DNA from: Morella rubra
Taxonomy: Eukaryota > Streptophyta > Magnoliopsida > Fagales > Myricaceae
Length of the DNA: 64,000 nucleotides
Direction of reading: 5' to 3'
Assembly (NCBI GenBank): GCA_003952965.2
Contig: CM025856.1
Location: 620,797 to 684,796, forward strand
The translations under genes and the position numbers were made by a program. The notes beneath the pieces are model-generated. The model was not told the DNA's origin and searched no databases. It worked only from the letters and a program-made list of their open reading frames with translations. Below, one piece after another: positions 24,812 to 37,337 of the stretch (the first letter of the stretch is position 1; the number at the start of each line of letters is the position of its first letter).

Positions 24812-27800
24812 ATGGCAGCAAATGCAGATGAAACTTACTCAGGAAGTTGTGAATGTTCACCGACTCCAAGCACATCAATGGGTACTCCTCTGAGAAAGGT
24901 GATGGATAGAATATCAGGTTTCGCCATTTCCTGGAGAAGGAGCGGCGCAGCTCCACGCTGTCGAAGAATCTTTCACAGGGACGTTGAACGACAAGACTTC
25001 CAGTATGCTACTACTCGTTGTCTCTCATCCTACTACAGTGTCTTCGTAGCTCGCCTAGCTATCATGGTTGGTGAACTTCTACCCCCACTATTAGTTGAGT
25101 TAAAGATTTAATCGTATATGCAGGTCGATCTGCTTGAATGAGTGAATTCTCCTCTTAGGTAGTGTAAAGATCAGCATAGATACTATGAGCTTGGTGCATG
25201 AAGAAAATGAGACTATGGGCATGAAGGTGTTGATCTGAGGAACATCACCTGCCCATGGGGATCATATCTGAATCACGTGTTGCTCATCTTTTAAGCAGTT
25301 TAGAGAATTCTCAGGTTGAATTGGAAAAAGTTGCATATGAAATGCAAAACCAAGTCTGTGTATCTGCAGTGGAACTGCATAACTCCCAGACAAGAGAACC
25401 CATTCTGCCATTGAAGTCATTTACTTTAGGGATTAGATGCTGCTAATTCTAGTTATGTCCCTGGTCCCCGTTACCCCCCACGCCCCACAAATAGGAATGC
25501 AACGTCTTTAGAAGATCATATTTGGTAAAACAAAAACTAAAAACTTATACATGTACACCCAAGTTTCACTTTGGTTCTCTGACAGATTGCTGTCATATTA
25601 CAGGTCATGTTGGCCATTCTAATCGGGCTGCTAACCATATTAACTTGGCATTTCACGAAGATCTATACAACAAAATCACTCAATGGCTTAGCATTTGGCC
25701 TTCGAAATGAACTTCTACAACGGCCAGTTTTAAGGATGTGGAACATCTTGAATTCGACTTCTGAGATAACAACAGCTCAGCTTAAGCTGTCACAGTATGT
25801 GTTCAAACGGTACAACAAACCTGCCACTCATGCAGAACAAGTTGAGGTGGTTGTTAAGCTATTCATTATACTCTTACTATTTCTTCACTTGCATATTATA
25901 TTTGAGACTATTTGGCAACATTGTGTATTTAACAATCGTTCAACTCTTAGCAGCTATATGAAGCTATGAGGGATGTAACATGGGCACTATTTTCAAGTCG
26001 TAAAGCCCTCAATGCAATAACTATCAACTATAGAAATGGCTTTGTCCAGGCATTCCATAGAGATCACAGGAGTAACAACACGTTCTACATCTACTCTGAT
26101 CTTGTCAACTATTCAATCAGCGCCACTGGGTCCTATGAAAGCAATATGCTGTCATCACGTCAAGCTTGGACTGCTCAATCTATACATGGTAACATTTCTG
26201 CAATTTGGTATCAGGAACCCCTTGATCCCGTCACTGGTGACAAGATAGGAAAAGCAAAGCCAATCCCACCAGATGATCTGATCAATATCGCAGGCCTTTC
26301 ACAAGTACCTGATGGTGTAGCTTCTTGGCATGTGGCAGTGAGCAAATATACTGATTCTCCCTTACTTTCAGCAGCACTGCCAGTCTGGGACCCTTCAAAT
26401 GAAAGTATTATGGCTGTTGTGGGTGTTACTACGGCACTTTATAGTGTAGGCCAGCTTATGAAGGAGCTTGTTGAAGTCCACAGCGGGCATATATATTTGA
26501 CATCCCAAGAGGGTTATTTACTTGCTACTTCCACAAATGCTCCACTTCTGACAAATTCAACTAAGGGGCCCCAGCTTAAGAGGGCCATTGATTCTGAGGA
26601 TCCAGTAATACAGATGGGAGCTAGGTGGTTACAGAAAGCCTATGGCAACAACTTTTCTGTGAGTCATGAGGTTCATGCAGAGAATGCCAGGCTTGACAAC
26701 GAGCAGTATTATGTTGATTCATTTTTCCTAAAACTAAAAAGGCTACCCTTGGTAAGTCTTGACCACCGTTCTAATCATTTCCTCAAGATTGAAATCTTAG
26801 GTAGTATATGTGTTAAGAAAATGGGAGGTGCTGGATGCCTGGTGGAACAAATTTGTATTCCAAGGCAATTCTATGTTTATTCATTGCTAAAACGAAAACA
26901 CCATGAGGATTCTTCAAGTCTTCACTTTCATCTAAATACTGATGTTAAACTTTATGCAGGTGGGGGTCATCATCATTCCAAGAAACAATATAATGGGGAA
27001 GGTAGATGAGAGAGCCTTCAAAACTTTGGTCATATTGATATCTGCATCTTTATGTATCCTAGTCATTGGATGCATCTGCATCTTTATACTGACGAATGGG
27101 GTGTCCAAAGAAATGAAACTCAGAGCAGAATTAATAAGTCATCTCGATGCAAGAAGAAGGGCAGAGGCATCTAGCAACTATAAAAGCCAATTTTTGGCAA
27201 ACATGAGGTCCGTAATTTCAACTTTTAGAAGCTACCGATATGTAATACCATGATGTGAGGTTAATGGTTAATGGATTCAATTAACAACACAGTTGTGTTG
27301 CAGTCATGAACTGAGGACACCTATGGCGGCAGTAATTGGATTGCTCGATATTCTCATTTGTGATGATTGCCTGACAAGTGAACAATATGCGACTGTTACA
27401 CAGATTAGAAAATGCTCAACAGCTCTACTCCGGCTTCTAAACAATATACTGGATTTAAGCAAGGTGAGATAAAAAAAACACTCTTACTTCTTCTTTAATG
27501 AGCAATCCAAAAAGGATGTATCAACAGATCTTGACATAATGTACCAAAACAAGCTAGATAATACGTGCATAGTTAATGAGTGGAGAGAATTAGTTGATTA
27601 TGAATTTACTTCCTAGAGAAATATTTTGGATTTGTGAGCAGCAACAAAGCTGCTATGAGATAAGTTTAGTCTACATGCTTCACTTCTGACAGTGCAAATA
27701 AAAATACTATACAGGTTGAATCCGGAAAACTGGTGCTGGAAGAAGCCGAGTTTGACTTGGGCCGAGAACTTGAAGGACTCGTGGATATGTTCTCTGTGCA

Positions 27801-30800
27801 GTGCATTAACCACAATGTGGAAACTGTTTTAGATCTCTCTGGTATGAAGCCAATTCTAAGTGGAAAACAAATCAAAATTAATGGTCAAAGATTACTTTGA
27901 TGAGTTTATATCTGTTTCTGATGTGCAAATTCACTCTGTTTCCATGTTAGATGATATGCCAAAATTAGTTCGAGGAGACTCTGCTAGAGTTGTGCAAATA
28001 TTTTCGAATCTCATCAGCAATTCTCTCAAGTTTACTACTTGTAAGTGCATCTACAAATAGCTATTGGCTAGCCTTAGTTTCACAGTGCTGCAGACTGTAA
28101 TAGAAACTAAGAAAACTACGAAATAATGTAAATAGTGGCTATTTGGAATGCTCTCAGACTGAAATAGAATCTAAACTGAAATAGAACCTAAAAGAGAGGG
28201 AGAATGGGTGGGAGAGAGCTATTCGTTTCTAAAGAATCAACCAACCTCAATGTCTACCATACACTCAACCATTGTCTAGCTCTGTTGGTGACAAAGGGTA
28301 AGTTTGAAGATAATAAAAACAGTCTTAATTTCAGGTGAATATTTTTTGGAATTTGGAGCTACAGATGTTTGGGACCATGATTGAGAATAGTTTTGGTTGA
28401 TTTTGTTTTTAGCTCAGGTATCTCGTAAGATATCATTTGCTCTTGGGGTCATCTGAGGCTTAATCTTTCATCTCCTATAAATATAGTATGTTCCAAAATT
28501 AGAATTCCTCCATTACTCATTTTGGTTCATCATTCAAGCTTAAGAGGCATGCATATATGTGTTACTTGATAGTGACTTTATCAATTAATAATACCAAGTA
28601 CAAAGCAGGTGACTCTTCAATTGAGTCCTTGCAAAAGGTAAAGAAAGCCAAAAATCTTTTGGATCTCGGAATTTTTTTATTCATCTGGGTCATGCGTGGT
28701 ATCTAAAGCAATATGGATAAAGGAATTCTGATGTTCCATTTAAGAGACAAGATTTTTAAACTAGGTCTATTGCCAACAATGATGATAATTAAGTGGCAAC
28801 AAAATCTATATTAATATTAAACAATGATCATTTTTCTCAAGAAAGAAAGAATGAGCTTGCATATTGAATTTTCCTGAATGGCATACAGCGGGTCATGTCT
28901 TCATGAGGATGGTGTGAGAACTCAAATTGTTGCATTGACACCAAGAAGTTTACTCTCGATCAGAAGAAATCAAGGGCTGCACATAGGACAAAGTTTAAAC
29001 AACAGGGAGCTCATACAAAGAAGGCCTGCAAGAAAGACAACAAAATGATCCTTCGGTTTGAAGTTGATGACACTGGCTGTGGTAGGAATCTTGAAACTTC
29101 ATGAACTCATTGCAAAATTTCTCATATAAGTAACAATTAGTTCATATTTTGTAGGTATTGATCCAAGCAAGTGGGAATCTGTATTTGAAAGCTTTGAGCA
29201 AGCAGACCCCTCAACGACAAGAACGTAAGTGAAATGAACAAGGTTCACCATTCACAAACAAATCTATGATTGTCTCTAACATGCAGCCTAATTTCTTTTG
29301 TTGAGGTAGCAGAATCAAAAATAGAATCCATATGTCCGACAATATGAGCAATTTGGATACAAAAAATTAAGAACTGAAATTTCTAGAAATAACTTTGGAA
29401 ACATCTTGCTAATTTCAGGCATGGAGGCACTGGTCTTGGATTATGCATAGTACGGACCTTGGTGAGTGAAATCCTCTTGTATGTTTTATGAGGCAGCCTA
29501 ATTTCTTTTGTTGAGGTAGCAGAATCAAAAATAGAATCCATATGTCCGACAATATGAGCAATTTGATACAAAAAATTAAGAACTGAAATTTCTAGAAATA
29601 ACTTTGGAAACATCTTGCTAATTTCAGGCATGGAGGCACTGGTCTTGGATTATGCATAGTACGGACCTTGGTGAGTGAAATCCTCTTGTATGTTTTATGA
29701 GGCATTGCATATAAATGCACCACAAAAACCACACATGTTGAGTCTCGTCCATCAGGTGGTAGCTTTATAGATTTTCTAATTGGTTTTGGAATTCCTGATG
29801 ACAAAATGAGTCATGAGGAGATGCAGGAAGGTGTGAATATATAGCTTTTATTAGTGTGTGAGAGGCAGAAGACAAAAATTTGTCTCAGCAAGAGTTAGCA
29901 TTAAAGCATCATTGGGTGCACTAGTGTGCTGGATTTCAGATAAAGCTTGTAATACATGCTGTTGATAGTGGATTTGATGTGGACTCAGGTACTTGGCTGA
30001 GCCACGTAACAAATTTTTCTGGTGGCTCTCGCTATTGGATTTTTTCTGTGTTTTTATGCATGCATGAGCACACACAAATTCCGAAATTATTTGTACCCCT
30101 AGGCCATAAGCTGCATGTCTACAACTTCGTAAAATAAGACAGCAACTCTTAAATGACTCTACCATGTTGTGGGGAGAAAATAAAAGGACATCTCACTATG
30201 CTCTAGCTTGTATGCTCCGATGCACTACATAATGTGAATCTCTTTGTCCACTTATAATGATACTGCTGATGGCAGGTTAACAAAATGGGTGGAGAAATCA
30301 AGGTCACAAAGAAGGAGGGCCCAGGAACTCTAATGCAGCTGTACTTGCTTCTTACTGCACCTGTCGATGGCATAGAACATCATTGTCAAGTCGATTTTGC
30401 GAAGCATAGTTTGGTTGTGAGTAAAATTTCCTTTCTTCCGACTACTGTATGAAAACTCTTGCGCAGTGGAATGATGCATTTGTCATACATAAAGAGCTTA
30501 TATTTGAATTATCACTGTAGGTGCTGCTTGCACAACGTGGCAGCATGGGTACATTGATTATGTCACAGTGGCTGCATAAGATTGGAGTGCTCCCTGTGGT
30601 AGCATCTGAATGGAATGAACTGACACAAATTCTTCGCGAAATCTTCCACGCTAGAAGTTCATTTCGTAATAATGGCTTTGATGAACAGCGTTCACTAAGC
30701 GAACCCTTGAGGTCTCAGGCACTGAGCGTACAAGACATGAGGAATCCAGTTGTCATCATCATTGTCGATGTAGGACTACTTGACTTGAGCACAGACATAT

Positions 30801-32213
30801 GGAAGGAACAACTGAACTTTCTTGATAGTTACTTTGGGAAAGCAAATTTTGCATGGATGCTTAATCATGACACTTCCAATGCCATAAAGATGGAGCTCCG
30901 CAGGAAAGGGCACATATTGATGGTTAATATGCCACTTTACAAGGCAAAGATGATCCACATTCTGGAGACAGTCATAAAGGAGAGAAATCTTGAATTGCAG
31001 AAAAGAAGTTCAACTGCTTCAGGAACTACCAAAGAGGGTGATCTGGGTGAATGTCTTGAGATCGATCCCACATCCTTTGACATCGCCAGCTCCGATGATT
31101 CTGACATGTTGGAAACGGACAGCTCGAATCCTGTAAGTGGGTCTCAGACTGGGGAAAAACGAGGAGAGAGTATTAGAAAACCCTGTTCTTCAGGATACCA
31201 GAAAAGTAACAACTGCTTAGTTGAACTCACTCGTGTTTATTCACAGGAAAATTACTCAACAGAAAGAGATCCATGTCAAGTCAGGCCCAATTCTCACCTT
31301 GTTGAAGATGAAGACCAAAAGCTCTGCACACAACAAGCATTCCTCTCGACAGAATCCCCAGCTGAATATGCTACACACCGGGAGAAACGTTTGGTTAGCA
31401 GCTGTCCTACAGCAAAAAGTAATTTGTGTTCAAGTAAAGCTGCGGATAAAAAGAAGTCTCTTGAAGGCCTTCGAATACTGCTTGCAGAAGATACCCCGGT
31501 ACTGCAGAGAGTTGCAACCATAATGCTGGAAAAAATGGGGGCTACAGTTATTGCTGTCGGAGATGGAGTTCAGGCAGTAGATTCCCTGAATAGCATGCTA
31601 GGCAAAGAAGATTGTAGAAGGGCATCTGTCTTCGAAGATAGAAACACGCTATCACAAACAGAGAATGGGGATTCTCTTCCATATGACTTGATCCTTATGG
31701 ATTGCCAAGTAAGAATCTAATGCACTGCTGTCTTGGTCATCTTAGTTATCAAAACACATAGGAAATCAAAGAATAAGAAGGATAAAAAATTGATGTTGTT
31801 GGAATTTCAAGGGTGCAGTTCTTGCTAGAGACTAGAACTAGAAGCATTTTTAAAAGGACTACCAAAGAAACATCTCCTCAGTTCTTTTTTCCAATTGGCC
31901 ATTAACTTTGTTGGTTAAGTGAATGTGCTTAGATTGACACATGTTCTGAACCCTTCTGTCTTCCTGTAAACAGATGCCAAAGATGGATGGTTATGAAGCA
32001 ACAAAAATAATTAGGAAATCAGAAGCTGGAACTGGGTTACACATTCCCATTGTCGCACTGACAGCCCATGCAATGTCATCAGATGAAGCCAAATGCTTGG
32101 AGGTGGGCATGGATGCTTACCTAACAAAACCAATTGACCACAAGCTGATGGTGTCCACCATTCTTTCACTCACTAAAAGAGCAGGCCTAGCTTTCATGTC
32201 GAGCGAAAGCTAA
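24812..32213 (+). CDS. HK1: AHK1-type hybrid histidine kinase (osmosensor), frame break in exon 8
   Basis: Plasma-membrane osmosensor kinase of the ATHK1 type, about 1265 residues. Exons: 24812-25066, 25604-25846, 25954-26751, 26960-27207, 27304-27463, 27715-27841, 27951-28040, 28889-29081, 29155-29224, 29419-29461 (or its copy 29628-29670), 30276-30416, 30521-31708, 31974-32213. In order: membrane segment 1 (~85-100), extracytoplasmic sensor region, membrane segment 2 (~445-470), H-box [10 protein letters not shown] (His ~516), N-box [12 protein letters not shown]1 DDTGCG, F-box FESFEQ, G2 [11 protein letters not shown], and a receiver domain with [16 protein letters not shown] split by the last intron. 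In exon 8 the reading leaves frame near 28907, where family members read RGWCEN: AGGATGG appears where AGGGGATGG is expected, a 2 nt loss in a G-run. With it restored the total is divisible by three. Identity with ATHK1 is high throughout. Confidence 0.93.
29283..29702 (+). repeat. Tandem duplication carrying the HK1 G2-box exon
   Basis: A ~210 bp unit (29283-29492) is repeated at 29493-29702 with almost no difference (one G missing from a GG in the second unit). Each unit holds an acceptor, the 43 nt exon encoding [14 protein letters not shown], and a donor. Because 43 is not a multiple of three, including both exons would break the frame; only one can be used per transcript. Confidence 0.9.
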
Positions 32214-32380
32214 CTAACCAGTAGCTTGTGCAGCCTTTGGATGCAAAAAATTTCACAGCAGTTTTGAGAAAATGTAGTGTTATATGCAACCCATGGATGT
32301 ATATATATGAGTTTCCACTTAGGATCATAAGGGATCCAAGTCCGGCATATAGCACATGATTCAATGCAATGTTGAACTAA

Positions 32381-32432
32381 AAAAAGGTGCTCACTTACGA
32401 TTAAAAAGGTGTGATTGAGTGAGCACCTTTTT
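32381..32432. repeat. 15 bp perfect inverted repeat downstream of HK1
   Basis: AAAAAGGTGCTCACT (32381-32395) and AGTGAGCACCTTTTT (32418-32432) are exact reverse complements with a 22 nt loop that itself contains AAAAAGGTG. It lies about 170 bp past the stop codon, probably in or just beyond the 3' UTR. It could be a small MITE remnant or an RNA hairpin. Confidence 0.65.
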
Positions 32433-33573
32433 AATTTTTCTGAGCAGATAGCATCGTTAGATTGACTACACAACCATGTTAAAGAGGGGTGAAAGAACCC
32501 TAAAAAACCCCTCAAATTAGACATTACAGGGCTGAAAATATAAATATGTTCCATTAATTATATCTTCCATTTTGCAAGACTCTTCTCTAAATTAGTCACG
32601 CCCACTCAAAGGTTGACTGCTTTTGGGACATATATTTAGATGACATTGTTAGATTGGTATCTTTTATAATTTTCTACTTGAATGATATGGTGCAATTTAG
32701 GAAAATATAGACACAATAGTGAAGGGTCCACTATTTAAAGTTGCATATGTAATATTTCGAGTTTCATGCGCTAGGGCTGTTTAAAAAACCCAATGTCTCA
32801 AACTGGAACTGACCCCATCGAGTCGACTTAAGTCCGGTTCAGGTTTTGTTTATTCATTCTGACAAATTTTGGGGTCGAATTTGAGTTTGTGGAGCACATT
32901 CCAAAAAACCTGAACCTGAATATTACAATTCTATGCATTATTCTAAAAAATATAGTACATAACATTCTTAGCCCAAAAAAAATTAGTCCAAAACGTTTTG
33001 GGCTTATAATATAATGTTTTATATATATATATACCCAATGAAACCCGATTCTGAACCCGGTTTGGTTAGTTCGAGTTAGTTCGAGTTAATGTCAGGTTTT
33101 ATTTTTCTTGCTCTGACGGAATGAGAGAAACTCGAAAAGCTCAGCCCTAACATACATCTTATAATAGAGTGTACATGTCGTGTCTATCTTTCTGAATTAC
33201 ATAATACAATTTAAATTAAAAAATTATAAATAATCCTGACCCAACATTATTTAGAACTAAAACTAAAACGAGAAATGGTGTTCTAAAATGTTCAAAACGT
33301 CGGACGCTGCTTGGGGTCCAGGAAAAGAAAAGTCTGTGGAAAAGAAAAAGAAAAATATATAATAAAGAAGAATTTACGTGTCTGACACGAAATGACTAAA
33401 GTATCCCCATGATGCCTTAACTGCAAATAGCAGTGCCTTGTGTGCAGCAGATCACCCGAAAAGAGAGACGCTCTTTCAGAGTCAGTGCCTTGTCGCTTAA
33501 GAAGAATAACGAGAAGAACAAAAAAAAAAGAGGAGCTGCTAGGAGAGCGAGATCGAGACAAGCGAAGGAGAAG
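32433..33573. other. Intergenic region HK1-PAD1
   Basis: AT-rich, with a TA run near 33020-33032 and no recognisable gene. The proteasome promoter and a purine-rich 5' UTR (about 33460-33573) occupy the right end. Confidence 0.55.
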
Positions 33574-36323
33574 ATGGCGAGGTACGACAGAGCAATAACA
33601 GTGTTCTCACCAGATGGGCATCTGTTCCAGGTCGAGTACGCTCTCGAAGCCGTGCGCAAGGGAAACGCCGCCGTCGGCGTCCGCGGCACCGACACCATCG
33701 TCCTCGGCGTCGAGAAGAAGTCCACAGCCAAACTCCAAGACTCCAGGTTTCTCTCTCCTTCGCGATTAAATTAGAATCATAATGGTTGAGATTAGCAGTT
33801 GATCTCCCTTCCTGAGCTACTAGATGAGACTAGGGTTGGGGTTACGGTTAGCGTTGTTTCAAGCAACATGTTTTTCTATTGTTACAATAGGATTTAACAA
33901 AAGGAAAATTTTGGAAAAAATTCCTATATTCGATTAATTTTAGTCAAAAGATCAGTTCGTAAGTTTTCGTATGCCCCACAGTTTGTTATCGATTCAACGT
34001 TTTGCTCGTTTAGATTGTCAATAACACCAAAATGCCACGCATAGGCATTTGATGAGTTACGCAATCCCTCAAACAAACAAGTCGTGAGTGTCATTGGAGA
34101 TAGATAACTCTAATCTGAGGTAAATATGATTTGTGTGTGTGTGAAATCTTGGATTACCCATATAAATGTTGGTGATACCAGTTGAGAATCCTCTTTAGAT
34201 TAGAACCACCAGAACAAAGTGTTGGTTTTTTCGGAGTCTTCTTCAAAAGATGGGATGATTAAAACCCTCCAGTTTCTGATATTTATCTGACTCTTGGATA
34301 TGAGTTAAGAAGACACTGATAGTATTATCTAAGAAATCTTTTGGATTACACAGCCGAAGGTGTTTGTTATGACAGTGTTGATGTGGCTAGCAACGCTGAC
34401 CTAGTTTTCTCAGGGACTTCAAGAATGCATCCTTGTCGACAGTGTTGCTTACTGACTTCTTAATCTTTATATTTGTTCATTTCACATTATCGTTTCTAGG
34501 TTTACCAGTCTTCTGACGAGTCTGCTGCTTATTTTACAGATCAGTTAGGAAAATTGTAAATCTGGATGATCACATTGCACTAGCTTGTGCTGGACTCAAG
34601 GCAGATGCTCGCGTTCTAGTAAACAGGGCACGGATTGAATGTCAAAGCCATAGGCTTACCGTTGAGGATCCGGTGACTGTTGAGTACATTACTCGTTACA
34701 TAGCTGGTCTTCAACAGAAGTACACACAAAGTGGGGGTGTCAGACCATTTGGCCTTTCTACTTTGATTATTGGCTTTGACCCCTATTCTGGTGCACCAGC
34801 ATTGTATCAGACAGATCCTTCTGGGACATTTTCAGCTTGGAAGGCCAATGCAACTGGTAGAAACTCTAATTCGATACGAGAGTTTCTGGAGAAAAACTAT
34901 AAAGAAACTTCCAGTCAAGAAACAGTGAAGCTTGCAATCCGTGCATTGCTTGAGGTAAATTCTTTCGGGCTATCTCTTCTATCTTAAAAACACTCTCCAT
35001 TAAATCTCTTTCTTGTTGCAAAGTGTCCTCTTCTCCATATGTTCTGGGGTGCGCTGACTGTGTTACTTTTTGTTTTCATACAATTTGTAGCACTCGTAAT
35101 TAACTGGCTTACGCTGTTATTATGTATACCAAAGGTACTGTCCCTTGTGTTCTGCTTGTGTTTGTGGTCCTGACATTCAAGATGACCCTCTGGGCGGTTA
35201 GTAGTATGTAAAAATTATATTGCTTATTATCATAGGACGACCTCCACTCTATTATCATTGAAGACAGGACATAATTCATTCATCTGGTTTATATAATATT
35301 CAGCACCTAGTAAGTATTCTATCTGTATTTGACTATTGTTCAATTCGTTGCCTGAAAGAACTTGATTTAGCATTCACTCATGCAACATTCCAAAATCTGT
35401 ACCTTGTGAAAATTGGGGAAGTTTTGATGTTGTGTTGCTCCTTTTCCTGGCTATGTGGTTAACATGGTTTACAAGGTATAGCCTCACGGTTCAATTGTAG
35501 AGTTCTGAGGGGGCAATCTATGTCTACTGAAGAAGGGGCTTCTTTTCGCCTCCAACCTGGGACTACATATTTGTAAGATGCTATATTGGCAGGTCTTTCT
35601 TCTTTTTTTGGGATGGGAGCCACATAGGTGCCTCTGTAGATTTGATGTTCCTTTGTAATGCCTAGGGTACAGATGTGCTTTTTTATCCTTAGTTTCAAAC
35701 TACATTCAGGTAACATCTGTATTTTTTCTTGTTGTGCCTAAACTACAAGATCCTTAGTTTCAAGATACATAATACATTTAGGTAATGTACCTGTAATACA
35801 CATGCATAATAATCAGATGTTTGTTCTTAGCCATTATCTTGTTCTGTGCATTATCTTGTTTGGTCTTGCTTGTGAGAAAAAAGAAGATTTGAGCCCAACG
35901 AAATTCGTGTTTCAAATTGTCAATTTTTGTGCTTGTCAGTAACTCATGCCAATCTAATATAATAGAGTGGAGCTGGTTCTCTATCTATTAGAGACACTCA
36001 GCAAGATAGAGTGGCAGAGGTAGAATACATGGATTCATGATCTGTTACATCCATCCATCCTGTGATTGTGAATCAACAGAACCCATGCATGAGCAAAGCA
36101 TATATTTATCTACGGACATATAGTTCTGATTTATGTTTTTTTGTGTGTTTAGGTTGTAGAGAGTGGGGGAAAGAACATAGAAGTTGCTGTGATGACTAAG
36201 GAGCATGGTCTGCGGCAACTCGAGGAAGCTGAGATTGATGCTATTGTCGCCGAAATTGATGCAGAGAAAGCAGCTGCTGAGGCTGCAAAGAAGGCCCCTA
36301 TGGCCCCTCCAAGGGATACATGA
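33574..36323 (+). CDS. PAD1: 20S proteasome subunit alpha type-7 (alpha-4, PAD1)
   Basis: Alpha subunit of the 20S core particle, in the outer ring that gates substrate entry. Exons 33574-33746, 34540-34954 and 36153-36323 join into 252 residues, against about 250 in Arabidopsis. The N-terminus has the alpha-subunit signature ([20 protein letters not shown]), then [29 protein letters not shown] and [16 protein letters not shown]. The C-terminus is the Lys/Glu/Ala-rich tail ending in APPRDT. All three exons are intact with GT-AG introns. Intron 2 contains the left breakpoint (34973) of the tandem 6-kb duplication, and a second, damaged copy of the last exon lies at 42155-42323. Confidence 0.96.
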
Positions 36324-36779
36324 TCACATTTTCTCTCTATTGTTTGTTTGCTTGCTTTTTGTTCATGCACTATTTGCAATGGTCTGTGGAATTGTGTTTG
36401 GTACCTTCTGTTAAACTGATTTGGGTACCGTCAAGATTATTTAGTCCTCAGCTCTAGACTAATTGGAACATAGCCGCTTGAACTATGAAAATGGCAATCG
36501 AGGATGACAGTTTGCCTTGACGGTCGGTTATAGGTGGTTTTTTTCCCTTTAACAACTGATCTCCCACCAATGATGAATCGAATTGCAAACTTCCGTTTTC
36601 GACAGAGATGATGGTAAACGACATACGATAAGTAGAATTTCAAACTTTCTTTTTGGCGTTTTGACTCAAAGGAATAACACTAAACTGAAAGACATGACAG
36701 ATATGGTACAAGTTTTGTTTTTTTTTAAGGTAAGTAAATCGTACAAGTTACCAATGAAAATTTTAAGATGATTTGAATA

Positions 36780-37015
36780 AATATTTGATATTTATTATAA
36801 TAAAAAATAATAATTTAATAAAAAGAAATATTATATTATAATTATTTTATTATGTTAAAATTTTAAAACGTCTAAAATTTTAATAAACAAATATATTGCA
36901 CGAATGAATTTTTTTTTATATTTATTATAATAAAAAAATAACAATTTAATAGAAAGAAAAATTATATTAATTATAATTATTTTATTACGTTACAATTTTG
37001 AAACGCATAAAATTT
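36780..37015. repeat. AT-rich direct repeat present only in copy A
   Basis: Two related AT-rich units (about 36786-36890 and 36926-37015) share TTTATTATAATAAAAAA and ATAATTATTTTATTA words. In copy B the corresponding place (42668-42725) has a short unrelated join, so this block was gained in A or deleted from B. Confidence 0.6.
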
Positions 37016-37160
37016 CAGTCTTTGCCAAGCAGGTAATTAGGACAAAATGAGTTGTTTTCCGAGGCAGGCTTCTTTCATGGGTTCTGTAAGTTGAAGCCCA
37101 AAAGATCTGCAATATTTTAAAATTATTGGCCCAAAATGTAAAAAGACAGAACATATTTTA

Positions 37161-37184
37161 GCCCATGCAGGTCTCGAAGGTCGC
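37161..37184 (-). pseudogene. tRNA-Ile 3' fragment next to the intact tRNA gene
   Basis: GCCCATGCAGGTCTCGAA plus GGTCGC matches the T-arm and acceptor end of the tRNA gene at 37264-37337, with the T-stem cut short. It lies in a ~100 bp local repeat: CTGTAAGT(T/C)GAAGCCC words start at 37084 and 37184. Copy B has the same fragment near 42871. Confidence 0.65.
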
Positions 37185-37263
37185 TGTAAGTCGAAGCCCA
37201 AAAGATCTGCAATATTTGAAAATGGTTTAGCCCAAAAGGTTTTTTAAAAGAGAGAAGATATTT

Positions 37264-37337
37264 TGGCCCATGCAGGTCTCGAACCTGCGACCTTCGCGTT
37301 ATTAGCACGACGCTCTAACCAACTGAGCTAATAGGCC
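37264..37337 (-). tRNA. tRNA-Ile (AAU anticodon)
   Basis: The 74 nt minus-strand sequence folds as a full cloverleaf: acceptor GGCCTAT/ATGGGCC with one G-T pair and discriminator A, D-arm GCTC/GAGC, anticodon stem TCGTG/CGCGA around CTAATAA (anticodon AAT), and T-arm GCAGG/CCTGC with loop TTCGAGA. A-box and B-box promoter elements are intact. No intron and no encoded CCA. Confidence 0.95.

Noticed and set aside
28041-28888. Repeated ACTGAAATAGAA words in the long HK1 intron
   Set aside because: Too degenerate and short to define a MITE or SINE by eye.
35459-35716. Minus-strand 85-codon frame in PAD1 intron 2, repeated at 41481
   Set aside because: Intronic, no motif; identity between copies comes from the segmental duplication, not from selection.
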